Assembly (NCBI GenBank): GCA_903930665.1
Contig: CAIYZI010000514.1
Span: forward strand, 1-5,175
Source of the DNA: an uncultured beta proteobacterium
GTDB taxonomy: Bacteria > Pseudomonadota > Gammaproteobacteria > Burkholderiales > Burkholderiaceae
Direction of reading: 5' to 3'
DNA length: 5,175 nt
Shown: piece after piece, positions 1 through 5,175 of the stretch
Layout: every line of letters begins with the position of its first letter
Position numbering within the stretch: the stretch's first letter is position 1
The notes under the pieces: generated by a model
Seen by the model: only the letters and a program-made list of their open reading frames with translations
The model's database searches: none
What the model was told of the DNA's origin: nothing
Position numbers and translations under genes: made by a program

Positions 1-610
1 TCACTTGATGATTCCTCAGACTCTCCAAGAAATTCTTTCGCCTAAAAGCATCGGGATTGCCAAATAAGGTGATAACACCTTTGCGCCCATAAGTGCTAAT
101 TGAAATGGGATATAGGCATGGGCTAATACAAAAAGATTTTTTTAAATAGCTTTGAAGCAAAGGAGAGGAATGGATATTAAATAAGTTAATCCGACTGTAG
201 TCAAATACTATGTCAGCTTTTTTGAGCCTCTCAAACTCCGCAATTCTGACCCTATATTTCTGATGGCTACCTTGAATAAAAGGATGTCCCGGCACCCCTT
301 CATCTGACTCGCTTATCCCAGGCTTTAATAAAGTATGTTCAATTTGCAAACAGATGTTTATGCATGGGGTTAATAATTTAAGGGGGCGCAATCCAGGGCA
401 ATCGAAAAAGATGAAAAATCTCGACTGAACTTTTCCCAAATGAGTTAAAAGAAGATCCTTAATATAAGTGCAGTAGTCCTGAATAACTATCTCTGGATTG
501 CTACGATAAATTAAAACTACGCGGTTAATATGCCTAGCTTGATATTTTTTATTAGAGAATGGATTTCTCAGAAAAAGAAATAATTGAGCCAGTAGAAGCA
601 AAAAATACAT
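1..610 (-). CDS. Putative glycosyltransferase, CgeB-like GT-B type (partial, C-terminus missing)
   Basis: Translating the minus strand from an ATG at 610-608 gives an open frame of 203 codons with no stop before the left edge, so the 3' end lies outside the window. Residues 1-18 are strongly hydrophobic (MYFLLLLAQLFLFL) and could be a membrane anchor or buried strand. The patterns IEHTLLKPG (about residues 89-97), ADIVFDYSRINLFNI (about 132-146) and ITLFGNPDAFRRKNFLESL (about 181-199) recall bacterial glycosyltransferases with a CgeB/GT1-like second Rossmann domain, in which a D-Y-S-x-x-N segment is followed by a G-N/S-x-x-x-R-R segment opening the C-terminal domain. The nucleotide-sugar site should lie in the missing part. 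M1 is the only methionine and no good Shine-Dalgarno sequence precedes it. The gene follows the GT2 gene after 17 bases, so the two are probably co-transcribed. That it is coding is fairly sure; the family is tentative and no substrate can be named. Confidence 0.7.
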   Translation of the reverse strand, partial: MYFLLLLAQLFLFLRNPFSNKKYQARHINRVVLIYRSNPEIVIQDYCTYIKDLLLTHLGKVQSRFFIFFDCPGLRPLKLLTPCINICLQIEHTLLKPGISESDEGVPGHPFIQGSHQKYRVRIAEFERLKKADIVFDYSRINLFNIHSSPLLQSYLKKSFCISPCLYPISISTYGRKGVITLFGNPDAFRRKNFLESLRNHQV

Positions 611-627
611 TGTTTTATTAGGGATAT

Positions 628-1395
628 TTATAAATCTTTTTTATTATCGAGATAAAAAAGTTCATAAGGATATTGCTTCTCATCCTCTAGGATTTGATTG
701 ACCTTTTTATCAAACATTCCGCGATAACCACCCAGTAAAGTCGTTTTGTATTTTTTTTCTTGAATAAAGTCGCGATTAAATTTTGAGGCAGTCCGGATTC
801 CCTTGGTATAACCCTCATCGGCTAGGTCAGATTGCACATTGTCAATAAGACCCACGTCTACACTAGGAATCTCTTTTTTATATTTTTTATAAAATCTCCA
901 AAAGAAATCTCCGTCTTCTTCACCAAGGCCTAATAAACGCTCATCAAAGAAACCCACTTCTATTAGCTCTCGTTTATCTAGAATGAAGTGAGAAAAGCTA
1001 CCGTTTATCTTAAAGGTTCCCTTTTGAGAGGCTAATGCAGTCTCTAGGTGATCAAAAAAACATACGCCGTTTTCTGATCTCAGTTCAAGATCGTCATTCA
1101 AAATGAGTGCTCGATCATGACTGGCCGTTAAAGCACTCCGATTCCACAATTTGGCCAAAGACTGAAAACTGGGAAACATTGTTGGAAATACCTCGGGATA
1201 CTTAGCCAGATAAGACAAGATACTTGCTCGATAAGATTCGTCGAAAACCCCTTTTCCAGGGCCATTAATCATGACAACAATCTCCAAATTCGGGCGCTGA
1301 GCTCTAATCTGGGCAACCAAGGGGACCAAAAAAGCCTCGAACCGCTTATCAAAGGTGGTGATGACTACTGAATATAGAGCCGAAGCCTGAGGCAT
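628..1395 (-). CDS. Glycosyltransferase family 2-like protein (GT-A fold)
   Basis: This 255-residue protein is probably a cytoplasmic or membrane-associated inverting glycosyltransferase using a nucleotide-sugar donor. The N-terminal strand SVVITTFDKRF (residues 9-19) is the usual opening of the GT-A nucleotide-binding domain. SLAKLWNRS (79-87) precedes ILNDDLEL (98-105), whose NDD at 100-102 stands where the DXD-type metal and diphosphate site is expected. GFFDERLLGLGEEDGDFFWRF (148-168) matches the F-D-E plus G-E-E-D-x-D acceptor/catalytic-base region of GT2 enzymes. There is no signal peptide or transmembrane helix. At 255 residues it is a compact single-domain member. The ATG at 1395-1393 is preferred because the first beta strand begins nine residues later, although no clear Shine-Dalgarno sequence is present. 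It is divergent from the GT10 gene, 21 bases start to start, and is followed by the partial glycosyltransferase. The family is fairly secure; the sugar and acceptor are unknown. Confidence 0.85.
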   Translation of the reverse strand: MPQASALYSVVITTFDKRFEAFLVPLVAQIRAQRPNLEIVVMINGPGKGVFDESYRASILSYLAKYPEVFPTMFPSFQSLAKLWNRSALTASHDRALILNDDLELRSENGVCFFDHLETALASQKGTFKINGSFSHFILDKRELIEVGFFDERLLGLGEEDGDFFWRFYKKYKKEIPSVDVGLIDNVQSDLADEGYTKGIRTASKFNRDFIQEKKYKTTLLGGYRGMFDKKVNQILEDEKQYPYELFYLDNKKDL

Positions 1396-1416
1396 AAAAT
1401 AAATTAGTATTAAGAG
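1396..1416. promoter_or_regulatory. 21-base divergent intergenic spacer
   Basis: This AT-rich spacer separates the start codons of the minus-strand GT2 gene and the plus-strand GT10 gene. It is too short to hold two full sigma-70 promoters, so promoter elements must overlap the coding ends or lie farther away. On the plus strand TAAAAT at 1395-1400 is one mismatch from TATAAT, but no TTGACA-like box lies about 17 bases upstream. On the plus strand TAAGAG (1411-1416) abuts the ATG, which is too close for a normal ribosome-binding site. The spacer is real; its promoter role is inferred from the divergent arrangement only. Confidence 0.35.
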
Positions 1417-2361
1417 ATGAGAAGTGTACGAATATCAACTGTCGGTTGCCCTAGCGACTATTCACAAGGGCTATTGCCGATTATCGCTCAAAGCCTTGCT
1501 TATAAAATCGAATGGGTTAAGCCTGCACAGGCTGATTTGTTGATCCTGGGGCCATTTTTTAAGCCCAATCCCAAGACCTTGAAATGGTGCCCCAAGCCAC
1601 TTCGCCCGATAGTTCAACCCCTTGTGGATTTGGTACCCGCCCGATCTCATGCTCCACTTAGGGTTTTCCATAGTGCTGAGAATTTACGTCACGACACCAT
1701 TCCATCTGATTACAGCATCTCTTTTGACCTGAACATCACCCCAGCTAAACACTTCCGCCTGCCCTATTGGATGGAAATGATTGACTGGTCACATGAGGGC
1801 ATTACGGGAAATCAAAACCCTCGTTATGGGCAACTGATGAGTATTGAGCGTTTGATGCAACCCTTGGGAAAGCGATTTTTAGAGAAAAATTGGGCGGCAG
1901 CTTTTTTAAGCTCACATATTCGCGAACCCCGCAAGACACTTTTTGATGCCCTCCAAAAGGTTGTGCCAGTCACTGGATTTGGTGCCCACTTTAATAAGAA
2001 TATAGAGAGCCATCATCTCAGCGGGTTTTTTAAGAAAGAGCTCTTGCAAGAGTTTGCTTTTAATTTATGCCCTGAAAACGGCATGTACCCAGGCTACTAC
2101 ACCGAGAAAATTCCAGAAGCCTTCTTTGCAGATTGTTTACCAATTACCTGGACAGACGAAAACGTCAAAGTCGATTTCAACCCAAACGCCTTTATTAATT
2201 TGGCGCCAATGAGTTGGTGTAACTTTGCACCACTAAAAGAAATCATTCAGTCCCCACAAATCTTAGATGGCTATGCTTCTCAAGCCCTCTTATTAAAGAG
2301 CCCCAGCATTCTTCCATTTAGAGATTTTGTAAAACACATTCTTGAGGATGCCACCTCTTAA
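1417..2361 (+). CDS. GT10 family alpha-fucosyltransferase-like protein
   Basis: This 314-residue protein matches the GT10 family, whose characterised members transfer fucose from GDP-fucose to GlcNAc in an alpha-1,3/1,4 linkage, making Lewis-type structures in Helicobacter pylori. VFHSAENLRHD (residues 83-93) aligns with the N-domain motif carrying the catalytic base of H. pylori FucT (Glu95); the equivalent here is E88. The GDP-fucose-binding core runs from FAFNLCPENG (213-222) through GYYTEKIPEAF (226-236), with E230 and K231 matching Glu249 and Lys250, to PITW and DFNPNAFIN (253-261). R172 may correspond to Arg195. The C-terminal heptad repeats and basic tail of H. pylori FutA/FutB are absent, and there is no signal peptide or transmembrane helix. 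An in-frame TAA at 1411-1413 fixes the ATG at 1417. The next gene follows after 3 bases. The family is secure; fucose as donor is inferred, since the acceptor and a GDP-fucose supply are not seen here. Confidence 0.9.
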   Translation: MRSVRISTVGCPSDYSQGLLPIIAQSLAYKIEWVKPAQADLLILGPFFKPNPKTLKWCPKPLRPIVQPLVDLVPARSHAPLRVFHSAENLRHDTIPSDYSISFDLNITPAKHFRLPYWMEMIDWSHEGITGNQNPRYGQLMSIERLMQPLGKRFLEKNWAAAFLSSHIREPRKTLFDALQKVVPVTGFGAHFNKNIESHHLSGFFKKELLQEFAFNLCPENGMYPGYYTEKIPEAFFADCLPITWTDENVKVDFNPNAFINLAPMSWCNFAPLKEIIQSPQILDGYASQALLLKSPSILPFRDFVKHILEDATS

Positions 2362-2364
2362 AAC

Positions 2365-3426
2365 ATGATGAAAATTGGATTTCATACCAATGGCCTATCC
2401 CTACGCGGTACAGAAATCGCGTTATATGACTACGCCTTACAAAATCAACGACTTCTTGGTAATGAATCCGTTGTCTTTTATAGAAAAAATAACCCTGTCA
2501 ACCCATCGGTTTTAGAAAAGTTCTCTAAACACTTTCAACTATGTCCATATGAAGGACAAAGAGAGCTAAATCAATTCATCGAGCAAGAAAAAATTGATTT
2601 AACCTATTTCATTAAATCTGGCGAGCGTGATGATGCCATCTGCGAAAGCTCTCCCGCCCTGATCCATGCTGTATTCCCGACCAAGCCAGAGGAATTCCAT
2701 GGTGACAAATACGCCTTTGTCTCTGAATGGCTGTCAAAGGAGTACTCCAACCAGAAAATTCCTTTTGTCCCACACATGATTGAACTCCCACATCAAGAAG
2801 GTAATTTACGGACTGAATTGAATATTCCAGAATCGGCTACTGTTTTGGGCTGGTACGGTGGATCGGATAGCTTTAATCTCGACTTCGTAAAACAAGAGGT
2901 TTTGACAGCACTGGATAAACGCACTGATCTCTATTTTCTCTTTATGAATATGGAGCCTTTTGCTCAACATGAGAGACTGCGTTTTTTAGCTGGAAATTCA
3001 GATTTAATCTATAAAGTGAAATTCATTAATACATGCGATGGTATGTTGCATGCACGAGGTATCGGCGAAAGTTTCGGGCTTGCCTGTGGCGAGTTTTCAA
3101 TTAAGGGCAAACCGGTCATTACTTATGCCCTATCGCCTCAACGTAGCCATATTGAAATCTTAGGTGATAAAGCCATACTTTATAAAGGTAAAAAAGATTT
3201 AGCGGAAATCTTTCAGAACTTCAATCGTCAAATTCAACATCAAAAAAATTGGGATGCGTACTCTAAGAACTTTTCCCCAGATGTAGTCATGCGAAAATTT
3301 CATGAGGTATTTATAGAAGGAAAAAATCTTGCTGAAATCGCCATTACCCCAATAGATCGAGCGATCATCCAGAAGTATCGTTTTGAACGAAAATTACGTA
3401 ATCTACAAAAGAAAATCTATCTGTAA
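2365..3426 (+). CDS. GT4-like (GT-B fold) glycosyltransferase
   Basis: This 353-residue protein looks like a two-domain retaining glycosyltransferase. The N-terminal Rossmann domain (about residues 1-140) opens with KIGFHTNG and RGTEIALYDYA (14-24), the usual glycine-containing acceptor-side loop. VLGWYGGSDSFN (160-171) begins the C-terminal nucleotide-sugar domain. ARGIGESFGLACGEFS (230-245) contains E235 and E243 in the E-x7-E spacing typical of GT4 enzymes, followed by GKPVITY (248-254) and GDKAILY (267-273). The last 25 residues are rich in Lys and Arg (for example RKLRNLQKK), which suits peripheral membrane attachment. No transmembrane helix is seen. It starts 3 bases after the GT10 stop, so the two probably share a message. 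ATG codons at 2365 and 2368 are both possible, giving MMK or MK; the nearest purine-rich stretch (GAGG, 2345-2348) is rather distant. The fold is fairly secure; the substrate is unknown. Confidence 0.85.
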   Translation: MMKIGFHTNGLSLRGTEIALYDYALQNQRLLGNESVVFYRKNNPVNPSVLEKFSKHFQLCPYEGQRELNQFIEQEKIDLTYFIKSGERDDAICESSPALIHAVFPTKPEEFHGDKYAFVSEWLSKEYSNQKIPFVPHMIELPHQEGNLRTELNIPESATVLGWYGGSDSFNLDFVKQEVLTALDKRTDLYFLFMNMEPFAQHERLRFLAGNSDLIYKVKFINTCDGMLHARGIGESFGLACGEFSIKGKPVITYALSPQRSHIEILGDKAILYKGKKDLAEIFQNFNRQIQHQKNWDAYSKNFSPDVVMRKFHEVFIEGKNLAEIAITPIDRAIIQKYRFERKLRNLQKKIYL

Positions 3427-3440
3427 ATTCTGGATATCTC

Positions 3441-4160
3441 TTATTTTGGAAACCAAGGATTTTTAGAAAACCAGCGATCCAAGGCACGACAGAGAGAGCG
3501 CTTTAATTTAGCCAAACCGCGTATTGGCAACCTATCCGGCCTATCGGCAATGGTTGTTTGCACACCAGTGATATCTACCGGATAAGGGCTAATTGCCAAA
3601 AATTCCAAATGGTGTTTTTGACGATGTTCTAAAAAATGATCTAGAGGCTCATAAATATCGCTGGCAGCTTCAATGAGCTTTTTGGCGGCACTAGGCTTAA
3701 TCATGTAAGCGGTAGCACCAACAGCATCCCCAATGTTTCTGACCATACTCATCCCATCAGATTTAAAGATCTCCTCCTGTGGAACGCTACTTAAACCCTG
3801 CAGTCTGACCGCCTCCCAGTCAGCGCATTCATTCATTAGAAAATGAATGGCTTTTTCAAAGTCAGGAAGTAAATAAAAGTCGTCTTCAAAAACGATAGTG
3901 GGCTGATTAGCGTTGATACATTCTTGCCAGGCTTTTTTATGAGACAAAAAACATCCCAATTCATTTGGAGTTAACTCAAAACCCAATAATTTCTTAACCT
4001 TGGCTGAGTTATATTCCTTTGGGGTACTTTTCAGCGCCGAACCTTTGACGGCATCCAAAAAACGCCAAGGGAAAGAGGTTTTATCGAGTTCAGATTTAAC
4101 CTTTTTTTGCCTAGCGTCAGACCCTGCGAGAGAAATTACTAAAACTTGAATGTCAGGCAT
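3441..4160 (-). CDS. GT25 family LPS glycosyltransferase
   Basis: This 239-residue protein matches GT25 (LPS biosynthesis glycosyltransferase, LgtB/LgtE/Lex2B type), whose characterised members often add beta-linked galactose from UDP-galactose to LPS core sugars. LVISLAGSDARQKKV (residues 7-21) and FLDAVKG (34-40) form the N-terminal signature. LTPNELGCFLSHKKAW (63-78) is the very typical central motif. IVFEDDFYL (89-97) carries the acidic EDD at 92-94, expected to bind metal and diphosphate. GATAYMIKPSAAKKLIE (148-164) and PLDHFLEHR (172-180) match the C-terminal half. The tail (about 213-239) is basic and amphipathic, rich in Arg, Lys and Trp, suggesting inner-membrane association. Length is normal or slightly short for the family. 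The ATG overlaps the stop of the upstream DUF6492-like gene as TAATG, and no Shine-Dalgarno sequence is visible, so translation probably depends on coupling. Its stop lies 14 bases from the convergent GT4-like gene. The exact sugar is unproven. Confidence 0.9.
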   Translation of the reverse strand: MPDIQVLVISLAGSDARQKKVKSELDKTSFPWRFLDAVKGSALKSTPKEYNSAKVKKLLGFELTPNELGCFLSHKKAWQECINANQPTIVFEDDFYLLPDFEKAIHFLMNECADWEAVRLQGLSSVPQEEIFKSDGMSMVRNIGDAVGATAYMIKPSAAKKLIEAASDIYEPLDHFLEHRQKHHLEFLAISPYPVDITGVQTTIADRPDRLPIRGLAKLKRSLCRALDRWFSKNPWFPK

Positions 4161-4162
4161 TA
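4158..4162 (-). promoter_or_regulatory. TAATG stop-start overlap (translational coupling)
   Basis: On the minus strand the TAA of the DUF6492-like gene (4162-4160) shares one base with the ATG of the GT25 gene (4160-4158). The bases just upstream read GTTACCTC, which has no anti-anti-SD character, so reinitiation by the terminating ribosome is the likely route to GT25 translation. The overlap is seen directly; the coupling is inferred. Confidence 0.65.
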
Positions 4163-5062
4163 GAGGTAACTTTGCAAATAACGTAATAAACGTTTGATAC
4201 TTTTCAGTATGCGTGAAGGCAAGGATTTATTGTTACCATTCAAACTCAGATTAGACTCCCAGTTTGATTGATATATTACCCCCAGATAATTGGATTGAAG
4301 CTTTTCCTGCGTCTCCCCAATTCGTCTCATCAAATAATATTGCCAATCATAGTGATAGACCCTAAATAAAGGCTCAATTGCAATCAGAGGAATGGCGCGA
4401 TATTTCAATAGCGCCTCCCCATAAATCAATGTCTCTGGATGCTCGGGGGTAATCAAATCCCACAACGTAATGCCCTTAGATTGCAAGAACTCCTCATCCA
4501 AGGATTCCCAAACTTTAGCTGACCATATAAAAGGAGCAGGGGCACAGAAAAACATCGGGCCTGCACGACCAAATAGCGACTGCACTCTTTGCGCTTCAGC
4601 ACGGAGATTACTCTCTACACTGGCTTTGCCACGATTGATAGCCAATTGAAAATATTCTTTATTTTGATGAAGTACGGTATACGGAACACCGCTTTCATCC
4701 ATAAAATCCGACTTACTAAATGGCCGAATAAATACACAATCGGAATCTAGACATAAGTAATTTTGGGCCAATCTCAAACGCCAAAACTCGGACTTCACAA
4801 TAGCTTGCGATAAATTTCCAGTCAACGCTTGATATTTCTGAATTGAAGCTTTGGGGTTAGCCATCACAATATCTTCATCGGCTACCCAGATATAAGAACC
4901 ATCATTGCCTAAAATATTGATTAAGGCCTCTCTATCGCTCTTGGGCGTAGAGATATAAAAAGGCAGATGATCCGAATTAAAACGCTGAATCGAAGATAGC
5001 AATCTTTTTAAACGCAAGAAGTCATGGCGATAAGACTTGCAGTACAGAACAAAATCTTTCAA
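4160..5062 (-). CDS. DUF6492-like putative glycosyltransferase (GT-A-like, TTG start)
   Basis: This 300-residue protein resembles the DUF6492 group, found in polysaccharide gene clusters and thought to be glycosyltransferases; I know of no characterised reaction. FVLYCKSYRHDFLRLKRLLSSI (residues 4-25) is the N-terminal signature, with a lysine-serine-tyrosine segment and an arginine/leucine helix. SEFWRLRLAQNYLCLDSDCV (91-110) contains the DSD at 106-108, placed like the metal-binding DXD of GT-A enzymes, followed by FIRPF. YGEALL (214-219) and VYHYDW (235-240) are probable active-site segments. The last 20 residues are basic and amphipathic (SRILKSIKRLLRYL). No signal peptide or transmembrane helix is evident. 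The start is TTG at 5062-5060, supported by GAGGAG five bases upstream and by the 4-base overlap with the preceding gene. Its stop overlaps the GT25 start by one base. The function is inferred from fold-like motifs and neighbours. Confidence 0.8.
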   Translation of the reverse strand: MKDFVLYCKSYRHDFLRLKRLLSSIQRFNSDHLPFYISTPKSDREALINILGNDGSYIWVADEDIVMANPKASIQKYQALTGNLSQAIVKSEFWRLRLAQNYLCLDSDCVFIRPFSKSDFMDESGVPYTVLHQNKEYFQLAINRGKASVESNLRAEAQRVQSLFGRAGPMFFCAPAPFIWSAKVWESLDEEFLQSKGITLWDLITPEHPETLIYGEALLKYRAIPLIAIEPLFRVYHYDWQYYLMRRIGETQEKLQSNYLGVIYQSNWESNLSLNGNNKSLPSRILKSIKRLLRYLQSYL

Positions 5063-5175
5063 TTGATCTCCTCAGGTTTCCATTTAATCTCAGCCAAGAT
5101 CTTGTGCACTGCCTGATCCACTCCAATAGGTAGCCATTTAGGCTCCGCTAATTTTCGCCCTTGCCAGTCAAGCCA
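5059..5175 (-). CDS. C-terminal fragment of an unidentified gene
   Basis: Entering from the right edge, one minus-strand frame stays open for 38 codons and stops at TGA (5061-5059). The fragment begins WLDWQGRKLAEPKWLP, continues IGVDQAVHKILAEI and ends KWKPEEIN. It is tryptophan- and lysine-rich, with one probable amphipathic helix. The stop overlaps the TTG start of the next gene (shared bases TTGA), the arrangement of a translationally coupled upstream gene, which is the main reason to believe this frame is real. The fragment is too short and lacks recognisable motifs, so I do not assign a family. By context it is probably another polysaccharide biosynthesis gene. Confidence 0.6.
   Translation of the reverse strand, partial: WLDWQGRKLAEPKWLPIGVDQAVHKILAEIKWKPEEIN
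5068..5073 (-). promoter_or_regulatory. Strong Shine-Dalgarno site for the TTG-start gene
   Basis: The minus strand reads GAGGAG, then five bases, then TTG at 5062-5060. This is the best ribosome-binding site in the window and decides the non-ATG start of the DUF6492-like gene. It lies inside the final codons of the upstream gene. Confidence 0.8.

Noticed and set aside
1..3. Apparent minus-strand stop (tca read as TGA) at the left edge
   Set aside because: It is out of frame with the coding sequence from 610; the reading frame continues past position 1, so the gene is truncated by the window, not ended.
1395..1400. TAAAAT as a -10 box for the GT10 gene
   Set aside because: No -35-like sequence at suitable spacing, and such hexamers are expected by chance in AT-rich DNA.
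1471..1671. 66-codon open frame on the minus strand inside the GT10 gene
   Set aside because: It lies wholly within a well-supported GT10 gene, has no recognisable motif, and is explained as a shadow of that coding sequence.
3444..3464. Small hairpin TTGG-AAA-CCAA followed by GGATTTTT, possible terminator for the plus-strand pair
   Set aside because: The stem has only four firm pairs, half of them A-T, the T-run is short and interrupted from the stem by GGA, and it lies in the GT25 coding end. It is too weak to call.
1..5175. Search for CRISPR arrays, tandem repeats, insertion sequences, tRNA or rRNA genes
   Set aside because: Nothing recognisable by eye; almost all bases are covered by glycosyltransferase-like genes and no repeated or structured block stood out.

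Overview
The window reads as part of a surface-polysaccharide glycosyltransferase locus (LPS outer core, O-antigen or capsule) from a Gram-negative bacterium. Densely packed genes, moderately low GC, a TTG start behind a strong Shine-Dalgarno sequence, and a GT25 plus GT10 gene set all fit a proteobacterium. The codon and peptide style reminds me of freshwater Burkholderiaceae such as Polynucleobacter, but that is only an impression and no marker gene confirms it.

Layout. Positions 1-1395 hold two minus-strand genes: an incomplete CgeB-like glycosyltransferase that runs off the left edge (1-610), and upstream of it a small GT2-type glycosyltransferase (628-1395). Positions 1417-3426 hold two plus-strand genes 3 bases apart: a GT10 alpha-fucosyltransferase-like protein and a GT4-like GT-B glycosyltransferase. 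Positions 3441-5175 return to the minus strand. Read in the direction of transcription, this part is the tail of an unidentified gene, a DUF6492-like putative glycosyltransferase with a TTG start, and a GT25 LPS glycosyltransferase. These three are chained by a 4-base overlap and a 1-base overlap. Nearly every base is coding; the largest gap is 21 bases.

How the genes work together (inference). Six genes resemble glycosyltransferases of six different families, which suggests stepwise assembly of one branched oligosaccharide at the cytoplasmic face of the inner membrane. GT25 enzymes often add beta-linked galactose and GT10 enzymes add alpha-1,3/1,4-fucose from GDP-fucose, so a fucosylated, Lewis-like terminus is possible. 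No flippase, polymerase, ligase or nucleotide-sugar biosynthesis gene lies in the window.

I found no tRNA, rRNA, CRISPR array, insertion sequence or convincing intrinsic terminator. The most notable points are the GT10 gene with its catalytic glutamates conserved, the two-gene plus-strand island between minus-strand genes, the 21-base divergent spacer, and the coupled TTG/TAATG gene chain.
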